Source: Guadua angustifolia (Eukaryota > Streptophyta > Magnoliopsida > Poales > Poaceae). From it: a DNA stretch of 64,000 bases. Positions 11,157-24,642 of the stretch are shown in pieces. The DNA lies in NCBI GenBank assembly GCA_036346375.1, contig CM070508.1:10720852-10784851 (forward strand), read 5' to 3'. Position 1 is the stretch's first letter; each line of letters begins with the position of its first letter. The notes beneath the pieces are model-generated. The model worked only from the letters and a program-made list of their open reading frames with translations, was not told the origin of the DNA and did no database searches. The position numbers and the translations under genes were made by a program.

Positions 11157-14100
11157 TCAAATGGGCCTCATTCCCATGTCCTTCGACGCAATAGAAATTG
11201 CATTTCTTGTTAGCCCCTTTGTAAAAGGGTTTGCCAGATTTTTCTCAGTGCGTATATAATTAACAGCTATCACTCCGGAGCATCTCAACTTTCTAACAGA
11301 TTTAAGCCTACGCTTCATATGTCTGGAGGATTTCATGTTATCCTTAGCACTCATAATCTTGATCAACACTGTTTGGTTATCGCAGTACATTAGGATCGCC
11401 GGGATTAGTTTTTCAACCAATGGCAAGTCCAACAGAAGCTCTCTTAGCCATTCAAATTTCAACAACATGGTCGTGTCTAGTGCTACAAGCTCATGAAATC
11501 GCAGACCCGCTAATGTAAACACATAGCCACTTGTAGCTTTGATCTCATCTCGCATCGAGATCCAATTTGAATCACTATACCCTTCTAATACGGAGGGTAT
11601 CCAAGATAGTAAATTCCATAAGAGGTAGTACCTCTCGATAGCTTAACACTCTCTCAAGAGCCTCCCAATGATCATCTCCCTGATTCGATGTAAACCGCTT
11701 AATTTGCTCACAAACAAATGAGATGTCAGGTCTCGTTGCACCAGCTAAATACATAAGGGACCCAATTATTTGTGAATATCTTAATTGATCTTTCCCTAAT
11801 TCATTATTTTTGTGAAGTTTTACACTTGCATCATAGGGAGTTGGGGCTATTTTGCAGTTCTCAAAGCCGAAGCGGCTCAATAATTTTTCTGCATAATGGG
11901 ACTGACTCAAAGTAATCCCATTTTCGGTTCTGATCAATTTAATATTTAGAATTATATCTGCCTCACCCATGTCTTTCATATCAAAACAACTAGATAAGAA
12001 AGACTTGACCTCGTCAATGATAGCAGTGTTGGTCCCAAATATAAGTATGTCATCAACATACAAACACAAGATTACTCCTTGACCCCCACCATAGCGATAA
12101 TAAACACATTTATCGCCTCATTCACAAAAAACCAGCAGATGTCAAAGTTTTATCAAACTTTTCGTGCCATTGTTTAGGTGCTTGCTTTAAGCCATACAAG
12201 GATTTTAATAATTTACACACTTTATTTTCCTGCTTAGTAATCGATAACCATCCGTTGCTCCATATAGATTTCTTCCTCCAACTCTCCATTAAGGAAAGCT
12301 GTCTTTACATCCATTTGATGGATGTGTAGACCATAGGAAGTCGCTAATGCAATGAGCACTCTAATGGTGGTTAATCGACAATGTAAGAATAAATATCAAA
12401 ATAATCCTCTCCTTCTTTCGGGTATAACCCTTGGCTACAAGTCTTGCCTTATACTTATCAACAAGATCATTAGGCCTCATTTTCTTTTTAAAGATCCACT
12501 TACATCCAACCGGTTTGCACCCAAGAGGAAGTTCAACGATCTCCATGTTCCATTAGCCATGATGGAATCCATCTGCTTCTGATGACCTCTTTCCAATACT
12601 CGATCGGTGATGCATAAGCCTCTGAAAGAGTTTTTGGCACATCATCCACAAGGTATACAATAAAGTCATCACCAAAGGTTTTCTCAACCCTTTGTCTTTT
12701 GCTCTCGCGAGGAGCCTCATTTGTGACAATATTGTTATCCTCCTCAGGGATATCACAAGCTGGTTCAACAATATTTGGCAATTCAGAGAAAGATGGAGGA
12801 TCAAGTTTTAGAATTTTCATTAAATCCTCGCCGCTCTCATAGGATAAATATTCTCAAAGAAAGAAGCATCTCTAGATTCCATTATTGTGTTAGCAATAAT
12901 CTCAGGGAATCTGATTTTACTACTAAAAATCTATAGGCCGCATCGTTATATGCATAACCCGTAAAAATGCAATCAACTGCTTTTAGGTCCAAGCTTTCTC
13001 TTTTCGCAATGGTATATTGACTTTTGCCAAACACCACCATGTTCGCAGAAAATTGATATTTGGTTTTCTCCCCTTCCATCCCTCATACGGAGTAATCTCA
13101 CTTCTTTTAGTAATTACTCTGTTGAGGATAAAGGTTGCTGTTAAGATAGCTTCCCCCTACCATGACTTAGGCATACCAGCACTCTCTAACATGGCATTCA
13201 CCAAGTCTGTTAGTGTCCGGTTTTTCCTCTCAGCCACCCCATTAGATTGAGGTGAGTATGGTGGTGTCACTTCATGGATTATACCATGCTCAGCACAATA
13301 TTGGGAGAATTCCTGAGAGATATACTCTCCTCCATGGTCAGACCTTAGCCTTTTAATTTTCTTCTCTAGTTGGTTCTCAACCTCGACCTTATAAATTTTG
13401 AAGTAGTTTAAAACTTCATCCTTTGTTTTCGGCAAATACACATAACAATAACGTGTTGCATCGTATATAAAAGTTAGAAAATATCTTTTGCCTCCTTTTG
13501 TCAACAATCCATTCATCTCACATAGGTCAGAATGGACAAGATCTAATGGTGCCAAATTCTTTTCTTCTTCTAATCCCTTAAAGGGTTTCCGAGGTTGTTT
13601 TGCTTGCACGCAAGATTGGCACTTTGATCCTTTTACAATATCACATTTTGGAATTATTTCGAATCTGGACATTCGAGCAATGGTATCATAACCAATATGA
13701 CATAAACGAGAATGCCAAACATTGGATTCACAATTATTAACTTGAGTAGCAACATTTAAATTTAAACAAGACTCTAGTACACTTAAGCGAACAGCCTCCG
13801 CCTCATAACCTTTTCCAACAAAATTTCCAAACTTGGACATTACAACTTTATTAGACTCAAATACTAGCTTATAACCATCTCGATATAATAGGGAACCACT
13901 GACAAGGTTCTTATTTATTGTTGGCACAAGCTGCACGTTTCTCAAGCGAACAGTCTTTCCTGAAGTGAGCTTCAGTTCTACCGTGCCAACACCACGCACA
14001 AAAGCATGCGACCCGTTCCCCATTAAGACGGAGGAAGCCCCTGCTGTCTGGTAAGAAGAAAATAGAGATATGTCAGAACATACGTGAACATTTGCACCCA

Positions 14101-14990
14101 TATCAACCCACCAATCAGTAGATTGACATGCTGAAAAAACAACAGGAGAATTACCATACCCTCCTGAAGTAGTTCCCTCACTTATGGTCACGTTAGCAAT
14201 TTTCTTGCCTTGCTCATTTGGCCTGTTCTTGCGGAAACGACAGTCTTTTCCATGTGACCATCTTTTCCACACACATAACAGGTAATGTTCTTCATATCTT
14301 TCTTCTCAAACTTCTTCTTCTTGAAGCTAGTATTTTTGTTTGGTTTCAAGCCTTTGTTGTTGTTGTCACCCTTCTTCTCAATCACATTTGCGTTGTTTGG
14401 TTCCTGAGAAGAAGTTTTTGGTGCATCTTTGGCTCTAGCTTTTTCTTCCACGTCGAGGGCAGCAATGAGATCTTCGATAGAAATCTCTTCCCTTTTGTGT
14501 TTTAGACCAGTGGCAAAATTCCTCCAAGATGGGGGAAGTTTAGCCACAATGCCCGCAGCCACAAATTTTGCGGTAAAGCACATCCCAAATGTGCAATCTC
14601 GCCCACTAGTAGTCGAAAGTCATGCGCTTGAGCAACAATCGATTTAGACTCATCCATGGTAAAATCGAATAATTGCTCAGACGTATACAACCAATGACCA
14701 AACCTCGACTTACTGATATTTTTGTTCAAGAGCCAACCACAACTCGATGGCGATGTGTAACTCATATACACATCATATAACCGATCTGCCAAGATGGTCA
14801 GAATGCAGCCCAATACGGTGTTATTCGCATTTTCATACTGCGCATTCTCCTCATCCGTAAGCGGGTATTGAGGGAAAATCACCCACCACATACCCAGAGA
14901 CATGAGCCAAAACTTGGCTCTAGTCTGCCACCTACGGAAGTTCTGACCATTGAACCTCTCAGGTTTCATGGAATCACTTGCACCAGCCAT
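11157..14990 (-). pseudogene. Copia 1 gag-pol polyprotein, frameshifted
   Basis: Gag starts at ATG 14990 (MAGASDSMKPERFNGQNFRR) and changes frame near 14540. The zinc knuckle is CYVCGKDGHM followed, in another frame, by KDCRF (about 14240-14290). The protease site reads WWVDMGANVHVC (about 14110), that is D-M-G-A where the family has D-S/T-G-A, so it is probably inactive. The integrase block has the zinc-binding H...H...C...C region and SDHGGEYIS (about 13330). RT pieces include VGCKWIFKKK (about 12490) and an intact YVDD (12050-12061). RNase H ends with SSRHMKRRLKSVRKLR and stops at 11157. At least five frame changes are needed to read through. Confidence 0.9.
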
Positions 14991-15035
14991 TGCTGAATCA
15001 AAATCACACAAATAATACCAATAAGGTTTCTGGAT

Positions 15036-15926
15036 TGTTGGAAATCTAGGTATTATTTTTGTTTCAGATTTGAATATTAAGCTAATTTCCAAAATGATTG
15101 AAGACAACAGGCAAGATAACAGGCACCACATGCTACTAAAAAATAGATCGAGCATCGTCACGCACGCAACGAACAGAGGAAAAAAAACAATTCTTACGTA
15201 GGGCTTGTGGAAGGAAAAGAAGCAGCGCAGTTGCGATCGCCTATAGTGGAAGTAGTCGACGTCGAGGAGGAAGAACTCGAGTGGTCGCCTGTAGTGGAAG
15301 TAGTCGACGTCGAGGAGGAAGAACTCGAGAAATCTTATTGCCGCCCCCGTGTAGGTTCTCGCAGCGGCAACGGTTCGGAGATCCCGCTCTCCTTGCCTCG
15401 CGGTGCACGCCGAGAGGAAGGTCGGTGAAGTATGAGCGCAGCACGAAGACGCAACACAAATCACAGTGGATGAACGCGAGTGCAAGAGACAAAAAGCTGC
15501 ATCTATCTGGACGTCTCCAGATTTTATAGCCTCGCACCAGTAACGGTCAATAAATTGACCATTATAACACCATTATACGCTAGTAACTGTAGGTCATTAG
15601 AAACTGACGCTTCTATTAGAAACTGACGCCATTATAATGGAGAGAAACCAAAAATTAAAAGGGTTTAAATGTGCCACGAATTTAATCTACGGCACGGCGA
15701 CTCGCGACGCCACAAGCCACAAGTCACGCGGTAATTCGCGAAATACGCTCGCACACGTGCGTGTGACTTTAGCCGTGCTCCTCACCCTCCATATGCCTCA
15801 TTATAAGGCATGGTGGGAGCTCTCCCTTTTAAATTGGCTTTCTCTTCTCTTAACTAGCAATATGATACTAATTTTTGTAGCTTTGGCATTAGAGATAAAT
15901 GGGCCACATGGGCCTCATTTCTAGCA
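15036..15926 (-). repeat. 5' LTR of Copia 1
   Basis: Same ends as its partner, except that the outer end is ctagca rather than ctaaca. Minus-strand TATA box at 15522-15529. The 15 bp more than the 3' LTR come from small indels near 15550-15620. The sequence next to it inside the element (minus-strand ATCCAGAAACCTTATTGG) should be the primer-binding site but does not match the usual initiator-Met TGGTATCAGAGC. Confidence 0.93.
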
Positions 15927-16698
15927 CGTTAATCCTATTTTAGTTACTGTAAAACTTGACAATTTCGAGATATGTGGCTTAAGTGTTAAAATATGAGCAA
16001 TTAGATGTGCCTAAAAATGTTAAAGTGGTGACCCCACTCTTGGTTCCTTTTGTCTATGGAAGAGATACCAAACACTGAAAATTTAGAATAATGTAAGTTT
16101 TATCTAATCACATGATTAAGTCTCTCAAATTATGAGAAATCTAGCATGGATTTGCATCCATCCATAGTTTTATTGATTTTAATTGCTTATTGTTTTGCAG
16201 TTTTTTGCATATTTCTATCATTACGTCCCCTAATGAGATAGCATAACTGGATATGCAGTAGAAGAGGGAATTTTGAAGGGCAATTAAATGTTTTCTGAAA
16301 AATGATGCATAAGTATACTTCTCAACTCTTCTCTAAATTCTTGATGTATTCAATTCTTGATTTGAGCAAGTTTAGTTGTTACGTGCAGATTTGCCATAAC
16401 TAAGGACCTCCAGATCCAAGAAGGAGCTGGGACTTAGCAAGATGCTCCTGGTGTTGAGGGGGCGAGTTCAGGATCCTAGATGCTTGAGGTCAACAGCCTC
16501 TTTGCTGGCTCTCATGGAAACTGTGATGTTAAATGATGAATAAAGACTCTGTGAGTGCGGTTTATGGTGAAAAATAAATTCAGCCTTCTTTTTCCGGGTC
16601 AACAAAAAACTTACTATCACCGTACCACATAATATCTACTACCTACTGATAAGCTGTGGATGATTCAATTATTTATGTCAGCTCCTAGCTCAACTTGC
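15927..16698 (+). other. Host spacer between two Copia elements, possible terminal exon
   Basis: Mostly AT-rich. At 16389-16490, after a tgcag acceptor-like site, one frame reads FAITKDLQIQEGAGT, stop, QDAPGVEGASSGS, stop, which looks like the tail of a protein with one mutated codon. The family is not recognised. Downstream (16530-16560) the sequence looks like 3' UTR (aataaagactctg). This could be the last exon of a host gene broken by the retrotransposons. Confidence 0.3.
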
Positions 16699-17668
16699 TG
16701 TTGAGAAATTAGACATTTTTCAGATTAAATTCCGATTATAAATCATGAACAGCATCACAGAAACTAGCATGTATATCTCTAACATACTAGATAGCACGAT
16801 CATCATTATCATCTTGATAGACATAATTAACCACGAGACCAGAGCAGATCGAACGTACTGAGCAGAAGAGGATGACGGCGCGTTACGGTGCGGTTGCGGT
16901 GTTGACGAGGTCGACGTTGGTGACGGCGCGTCGCAAGAGCCGCTGGCTATGACAACGTCTAGCAGCAGGAACAGGAAGACGAGCCGTGGTGACGATCTTG
17001 AGCAGTCGCGCGGAGCGCTTCCCAAAAACCTTATTCGCCCTCTCCGGTGCGGGATCTCAAGATGAAGGGTTCCGGAGACCGCTTCTCCGATTGCGATGCA
17101 CGGCGCTGCCGGGATGGAGAAGATTACGACGGCGGTGGCAGCAATGAGAGGTGGCAAAACCCTAACAATGTGTTGTATGCGTATATTCCTCTACACGGGT
17201 GCACGACGCAGTATTTATAGGTTTACTCACGGTCGCGGACCGAACGTGACTCGAGGACGTGCCACGATCGAGTCTCATGAGTCCGATCTCATATCGCAAA
17301 TGCGACTATCCCGAGTAGCAAAAGAATAAATTGCAAAAGGAGGTCGCGTCTGCGCAAAGCCCTGGACCGGATTCGGCGGACCATTCACGCAGTGCCGCAG
17401 ACGCCCACGCCCACGCCGCCCGCCCCGCCCGTGCGCGTGCCCGAGCCCGGCCCGGCGAGGCGAGGCCAGCTGCTGGTGTGGGCTTTCTCCTTTCTCCCAC
17501 ATGGTTCTAGGAAGGTGGAGAGAACTCTCCTTATAACTTGGTCATCCTCCACCTCCACAAGCAATATGGGACTAATGTATGCACACATGTCTCCTCATGA
17601 GTGGGCCTTTGAGATTTTCTAGGAATTATTTGTCTCAATTAAGTGGGCCAAGCCCAAATAATCCAACA
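16699..17668 (-). repeat. 3' LTR of Copia 2
   Basis: 970 bp. Minus-strand TATA box at 17212-17220 (plus-strand tatttatag). The GC-rich middle differs from the other LTR mainly by short indels. Confidence 0.92.
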
Positions 17669-18199
17669 ATCCCCACCAGATCTCAAAGTCCATTTAGAGA
17701 TTTGCCAATACTCACTCTTGTTTAATATACCAGTTTCAGCCAGTAAACCTGTTGAACTTACGCTTAGAGCTCTAAGCTACACCCATCCACAACTTGAACA
17801 ATGAACTATGCCTTGAATTGCAAGTTTTGTGTGAACAGTTTCACTCAAAGTCATAATCGACACAGCTACCAAGAGCCTTCTCCGCTGGTGGAGCATATGA
17901 GTCGTACTCCATGGTCTCTTCATGAGCTTATCGAGATCACCCGAGTCTCATAGATCGCGATTTTAGACATCGGGCTCATATAGGTGTGTTCTTTCAAGAA
18001 TGCTCAGAGAACAAAGATCTTCGCTAGTTATAGCCAATAGAAACACATTAAGGCATATCGCCATCCCGCTTACAAAGATTTTGAGAGTATTGCATCTTCA
18101 CTTAGAGAGGGTAACAGACACTCTCCTCGCTTAGCCAATAGCTTGTTTTACTCAGACCCAATTCACGGGATCTCCGATCACAAAGGCGGGTTACCACTA

Positions 18200-21100
18200 T
18201 TGCAACTTATATGGGTCTCATACCCATCTCCTCGATGCCCCTTCTATCACATTCCGTGATAGTCCCTTTGTAAAGGATCTCGCTGTTTTTATCTCGTATG
18301 AATATAAGTCACACTTATAACTCCGGAGTTTCTCAATTTCTGACAGACTTCATGCGTTTTTGACATGTCTTGATGACTTTAATATCCTTAGCACTGTTTC
18401 ACTTTAGCAATCACAGCATTGATTGTCACAGATTCATAAGGATAGCCGGTATTGGTTTTTCAACCACCAAGAAGTCCATCAAGAGCTCACGCAGCCAATC
18501 TGCCTCTCTGATGGTCAGATCTAAAGCGATGAGCTCGCCTCCATGGTTGACCTTGTCAAAATGGTCTATTTGCAAGACCTCCATGACACCGCACCACCAC
18601 CAATGGTAAACACATATCCACTAGTAGCATAGAGCTCATCAACATCGAATCCAGTTCGAGTCACTATATCCTCAAGCATCGCAGGTGCCCTGAATAGTGA
18701 ATCGCATAACTAATAGTACCTTTCAAATAGCGATACCCTTTCAAGTGCATGCCAATGATCGTAACCCGGTTTGACATGAACCTACTCAATTTGCTCACAA
18801 AGAAATGATATATCGAGTCTCGTTGCACCAAAGAAGATACATGAGCGAACCGACAACTGAGAATATCTCAATTGGTTTAAGCCAATTCTCTTATTCTTTC
18901 TCGGTGTTACTTTGGGATCATAAGGAGTGGGAGAGGGCTTGCCTGTCCATAAAGCCAAACCGCTCAAGACCTTCTCCACATAGTGGGATTGCGAAAGAGT
19001 AATCCCACTCTCATCCTTAATAAGCTTGATGTTCAGAATTACATCGGCTTCTCCCAGATCTTTCATATCAAATTTCTTTGATGAAAAGACTTGACCTCAT
19101 TGATCACATCAATATTTGTGCCAAAGATCAAGATATCGTCCACATAAAGGCACAATATAACTCCTTCACCCCACCATAGCGATAGTATACACATCTATCA
19201 CCTCATTAATGACAAAGTTCGCAGGTCAAAGTGGTGTCAAACTTCTCATGCCATTGCTTAGGTGCTTGTTTCAGTGCCATACAAAGATTTCAATAATTTA
19301 CACACCTTGCTCTCTTGACCCTTTACTACATACCCATCAGTCGTTCCATGTAGATTTCTCATCTAACTCTCCATTAAGGAAAGTCGTCTTCACGCCCATC
19401 CGATGAACAAGAAGACCATATGAGGCGCCAGGAAAGTAATACTCGAATGGTGGTCATTCTAGTAACAGTGAATAAGTATCAAAGAAATCTTCGCCTTCTT
19501 TTTGGGTGTAACCCTTAGCCACAAGCCGAGCCTTGTACTTCTCAATAGTACCATCAGCCTAAGCTTCTTCTTGAACACCCACTTACAAATTTCACAAAGT
19601 TTACTGACCATAGGGTCGTTCGGTCACCTCCCAAGTCCCATTGGCAGAATCGAGTCCATCTCATTCTCGATGCTTTTTTCCAATTGTCGCAGATCCGGAG
19701 ATGCATATGCCTCGCAATGGACGGGAGTATCATCCACGAGGTACATAATGAAATCATTGCCAAAGGATTTTTCAATCCTCTGTCTCTTGCTCTTTCTAGG
19801 AGCTTCATTGTCATCCTCCTCTAGGATTTTCTCAAGTAGTTGCTCGTAAGACTCAATAGGTGTAATAGTCTCGTGAATTATCTCGTAAGAAAATCTAGAC
19901 GTGCTATGCATATCTTTCATCGAAATATATTCTCAAAAATGTACCATCACGAGACTCCATAATAGTATCAACATACATATCGTGCACATCGATTTAACTA
20001 CTAAAATCTATAAGCGATGCTCAGTGAGCATATCCTAGAAAGACACAATCCACTGTCTTAGGCCCGAGCTTACGCTTTTTGTTAATCGGTACATTGACTT
20101 TCGCCAAGCATCCCCATGTGCGCAAGTAAGAAAGTGATGGTTTTCTTCCAACCCACTTCTCGTAAGGGGTCTTCTCCATGTTTCTGTTGGGAACTCTATT
20201 CAGGACATGACATGAAGTCAACACAGCCTCCCCCCACCATGCCTTAGATAAACCAAAGAAGGTTCAACATGGCGCTCACCAAGTCGGCCAACAGGCGGTT
20301 TTTCCTCTCGCAATCCCGCTTGATTCAAGTAGTAGGAGGTGTCCTCTCATGAATAATACCATGTTCCGCATGAAATCATCAAAGATTTTGGGAAAAATTC
20401 GCCACCACGATCCGACCTAAGACGCTTGATCTTTCTCTAGTTTATTTTCAACTTCAATTTTATAGATTTTAAAGTAGTCTAGCGCCTCGCCCTTAGTTTT
20501 CAACAAGTAAACATAGCAAAATCTAGTCGCATCATCAATCAATGTCATGAAATATCTCTTTCCACCCTTTGTCAACACACCATTCATCTCGCATAGATCA
20601 GAATGTATGAGTTCTAGAGGTGCCAAGTTCCTCTCCTCAACCGCCTTGTGAGGCTTTCGAGGTTGCTTCGATTGCACACAACTATGGCACTTAGAACCTT
20701 TGGCAATAGTGAAATTCGGAATTAAATTCATGCTGGAAAGCCGATTCATAAGACCAAAATTAATGTGGCATAAACGAGAGTGCCAAGTACTCGTGATCAT
20801 CATTAACACTACCACAGATATGGTTCACAGACTTATTATTGAAATCTGAAAGGAAAAGCGGAACAAGCCTCCGTGACTCATAGCCTTTACCAATAAATAG
20901 TCCATGCTTGCACACAACTACTTTATTGGACTCTAACACTACCTTAAACCCATCTCTCGCATAGAAGGGAGCCACTAACGAGATTCTTGTTGATAGAAGG
21001 ACATGTCAGACGCTCCTCACCGCACGATCTTTCCCAAGTGAACTTGAGATCCATCGTGCGGTGCCATGAATGAAGCATGTGACCCATTCCCCATCGTGAC

Positions 21101-22042
21101 GGAGGAATCGAATGACCGATAAGAAGAGAACATATTGATGTCGAACACACATGAACATTAGCACCAGATCAATCCACCAACCGGAAGATCAAATATCGAG
21201 AATACGTAGGTAAATTACCATACCTGCCTCAAAGATTGCTAGCGGTCATCAGTGTTGTGACCTTGGACGATTGTCCATTGTTGGCTCTTTTCCTCGACGG
21301 TCCGCACGATCGTGGCATTCCTTGAAAAGTGTCCGACTCACCACATGTGAAGCAGGTACCAAATTTTGTTCATCTTCTTCTTCTTGAAGTTGGTAGTCTT
21401 GTTAGGCTTGTTTTTCCCTTTGTTCTTGCCGTAGTTCTTTCGAACCATGTTGGCGCTGGATCGCCCTCGCTCCTTTACCATTGAAATCCTTAGCCCGAGC
21501 CTTTCTTCAACATCAAGGACGCCATCGGTTTTCGATCGATATCTTTGTCCTCTTATGTTTTAGAGTAGTGCCAAACTCCTCCACGAGGGAGGCGGTTTTG
21601 CAATGATGCAACCGCCACAAAAGGATCGTAAGACACATTCCAGAGTTCGAGTTCCTTGACAATGCATCAGATCTCATGGGCTTGCTCTACAACAGAGCGA
21701 TTATCACCATCTTATAGTCATGAAAATTCTCCATGACATACGCTTCATCGCCTCGCGATCCGATGCAATCAACTTGGCGCTCATGTATCCCACAAGACCT
21801 TCGTGTTCTCATATGTGCATGTACACATCACACGACGATCGGCAAGAACGCTAAGAATGCATCCCACGAAGAGAGTATTGGCATCCGTGAAACTCTTCGC
21901 TGCCCGGCAGAGAGATCACCTTCAGCTTGCCTTTACTAACCCGTAATACATTCATAGTCAGAAGCCGTAGCGTGACCTTGACTTGCCACCTCTTAAAGTG
22001 CACACCGAGAATTTCTCCTACCAAGGCCAAGAAACCAGCCAT
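18200..22042 (-). pseudogene. Copia 2 gag-pol polyprotein, heavily degraded
   Basis: Gag begins at ATG 22042 (MAGFLALVGEI). A zinc knuckle remnant reads CFTCGES near 21350. The integrase region is clearest at 20417-20815 (WHSRLCHINFGLMNRLSSMN, then CHSCVQSKQPRKP and DLCEMNGVLTKGGKRYF), continuing with LNRVPNRNMEKTPYE at about 20200. An intact YVDD with ILIFGTN lies near 19120-19150, followed by MKDLGEADVILNIKLIK (19066 downwards). RNase H traces extend to about 18200. Frame changes occur every 100-400 bp. Confidence 0.88.
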
Positions 22043-22081
22043 TGATAATCCAGGAAATTGTCTACAATAAGGTTTTTGGAT

Positions 22082-23027
22082 TGTTGAGAAATTAGACATT
22101 TTCCAGATTAAATTCCGATTATAAATCATGAACAGCATCACAGAAACTAGCATGTATATCTCTAACATACTAGATAGCACGAACATCATTATCATCTTGA
22201 TAGACATAATTAACCACGAGACCAGAGCAGATCGAACGTACTGAGTAGAAGAGGATGACGGCGCGTTACGGTGCGGTTGCGGTGTTGACGTAGTAGGTGC
22301 GGTTGCGGTGTTGACGAGGTCGACGTTGGTGACGGCGCGTCGCAGGAGCCGCTGGCTACGACGACGTCCAGCAGCAGGAACAGGAAGACGAGCCGTGGTG
22401 ACGATCTTGAGCAACAAGCGTGGAGCGCTTCCCAAAACCTTATTCGCCTCTCTCCTGCAGATCTCAAGACGGCGATTCGGAGACCTGCTCTCCCGATTGC
22501 ATATGCACGGCGCGCGAAGTGGAGAAGATTACGACGGCGGCAAGCAGTGAGAGGTGGCAAAACCCTAACAATGTGTTGTATCGCGATATTCTCTACACGG
22601 TGCACGACGCAATATTTATAGGGTTACTCGTAATCGTGTCCAACGTGACTCGAGGACGTGCCACGATCGGAGTCTGCATGAGTCCGTATCTCATCCGCAA
22701 ATGCGACTATCCCGAGTAGCAAAAGAATAAACGCAACAGAGATCTGCGCAAAAGCCTGGACGGATTTCGGGCGACCATTCACGCAGTGGCGACGCCCGCC
22801 CCACCTCGAGCCCGCCCATGAGGCGAAAGGCTGTGTGGGCTTTCTTCCTTTCTCCCACATGGTTCTAGGAAGGTGGAGAGAACTCTCCCTTATAACTTGG
22901 TCATCCTTCACCTCCACAAGCAATATGGGACTAATGTATGCACACATGTCTCCTCATGAGTGGGCCTTTGAGATTTTCTAGGAATTATTTGTCTCAATTA
23001 AGTGGGCCAAGCCCAAATAATCCAACA
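22082..23027 (-). repeat. 5' LTR of Copia 2
   Basis: 946 bp, with a local duplication (gcggttgcggtgttgacg, twice near 22270-22320) not seen in the 3' LTR. TATA box complement at 22613-22621. Adjacent inside the element is the minus-strand ATCCAAAAACCTTATTG, nearly the same candidate primer site as in Copia 1. Confidence 0.92.
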
Positions 23028-23032
23028 CTTGC

Positions 23033-24104
23033 TTGGTAATAGCAGATGGTGATTATGTCTGTGTGCCCATATCTATTCATTTTAGACCAAACTAACCTTC
23101 TACATACTTCATCTGGATTTTTTTTTGCGACTGTTCATCTGGATTTTGAACTCTCCCACAGGTTTTGGAAGGAATTCAGGATTTTTTTTAATTTTTCCCC
23201 TTGGATTTTGAAAAAAAAAACTTGTCTGAGCAAACTAGCTATGAAAAGGGGCCATTATATTTATAGATGGATTGATGTATTTTCACTTTATGCTTCAAGT
23301 TTTATTTGGTTGACTTCATTTCAATGTTTTTTTGATACATATATCCAGAAGCGGGCAATGTTCTTTCCAGATAGTTGAAATATGTTTGCTTATTTTGTTT
23401 GGCAATTTTTCTCTTATTAACAGAGGTGGCACAATTAATGCTGAACTAAACTCGAGGAGAAAATTTTGTTGGGATGGCAAAATTGATCTACAGGTTTCCT
23501 TATTAGGCAATAAAGTCCTACTTATTGATTATCATATTATCAAGCTGAAGTAAAAGGAAATATGTATCATGTTGTATCATACCTTATAAAAGCTCTTGCA
23601 TTCATGAAGGAATGTACATGAAACTTTATAGATTTGGCATGATTTCACATGGCATGCGCACATAGCATTGAAGCATACAATTGATTGCACACTCTGTTTG
23701 GCATTCCATAGGCACTCGGCTGTTGGTTTACCTTAGAAACCTCATTGGTTCTGACTGCAAACGTGTGCCACTGAAAGAACTGTTGGGTCCGACTTCAAAT
23801 TTGTGCCCAAATTTTATGACAGAAATTTTCCTTGTTTGCTTGCTTTAAACTACAGTTTGTCATTATTTGCCCAAAAAAATTTTGAGCAATGGAATGCAAT
23901 TTGTAGGTGTTTTGCATTCGTGACTCTTAAAAATGTTTCAATGGAAGCTTCAGACTTGTTCATTCAGAAAGCTTTATCTTTGTACACTTTGCGTGATAAG
24001 GAAATTATTTGTTTCAACTTATATGTTTCTGTTGCGAAGCACTAGCATTTTACTAGTGAAAATAACATCTAATCTGACAAAAGTAAACTCTAGGCTAGTA
24101 CTGA
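23033..24104. other. Host spacer, no gene seen
   Basis: AT-rich (several T homopolymers), stop-rich on both strands, between Copia 2 and the Gypsy element. It looks like intron or intergenic DNA. Confidence 0.5.
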
Positions 24105-24109
24105 CTTTC

Positions 24110-24578
24110 TGTTATGGACCGGGTATACGTCAGGCGGCAGAAGAGGAGCAGTGGGAAGCACAAGGAAGGCAGAACAGAGGAAGGGACTTCGGCGGCACAG
24201 CCAAGGCATGCAGGATAGGATAACGGCTTGGCATGGGCATGATCTGCCTGTTGTCAGCAGTTTCCTTATCCCTTTAGTTTATCTTTTCTAATCTCAAAGT
24301 TGTTAGGATTTAGTTTGTTTTTCCATCTTTAGCCATCCGGTTGTTAGGATCAATTGAGTTGAGGGATTAATAAAAGGGGGAAAAGAAGAAGAGAAAAGGT
24401 ACGATTGGTACCACCAAACTAGTCTTCAGGCGCTGCCGTCGATAACCGGCCGGTGGCTCATGACACCAGTATCCTCCGGCGAACCCTCGTGCGCGACGGC
24501 GTCATCTTCTTTCGGCCGCCCGGGGCGTAGGCCGGGAACTCGCGCCTTCCAGCAGTCCCACGCCGGTGAACCATATCA
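24110..24578 (+). repeat. 5' LTR of the Gypsy element
   Basis: 469 bp. It differs from the 3' LTR mostly in the first 90 bp and around the ctcatgacaccag word. The remaining approximately 350 bp look identical by eye. A TATA-like ttaataaaag lies at 24367-24376. Confidence 0.93.
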
Positions 24579-24642
24579 ACTGGTATCAGAGCAGCCAGAT
24601 CCTTCCCCACGCCAGATCAAGCCCGCTGCTCCTCGACCAGGC

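Larger units (their letters stand above)
9729..15926 (-). mobile_element. Complete Copia LTR retrotransposon 1 (TSD CGTTA)
   Basis: Bounded by two LTRs that both begin TGTTGGAAAT and end in CA, and flanked by identical 5-bp repeats CGTTA (9724-9728 and 15927-15931). The gene order on the minus strand (gag, protease, integrase, reverse transcriptase, RNase H) defines it as Copia. A polypurine tract complement (tcccccacc) abuts the 3' LTR at 10606. The two LTRs remain very alike, so the insertion is fairly young. The polyprotein is nevertheless interrupted by several frameshifts. Confidence 0.95.
16699..23027 (-). mobile_element. Complete Copia LTR retrotransposon 2 (TSD CTTGC)
   Basis: Two LTRs with TGTTGAGAAATT...ATCCAACA ends are flanked by identical CTTGC (16694-16698 and 23028-23032). 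The internal order on the minus strand matches Copia, and it is related to but distinct from Copia 1. A polypurine tract complement (atccccacc) follows the 3' LTR at 17669. The coding part is much more broken than in Copia 1. Confidence 0.95.

Noticed and set aside
24460..24642. Upstream start of the Gypsy gag frame
   Set aside because: It lies in the LTR and primer site; the ATG at 24643 follows the primer site and starts the conserved gag.
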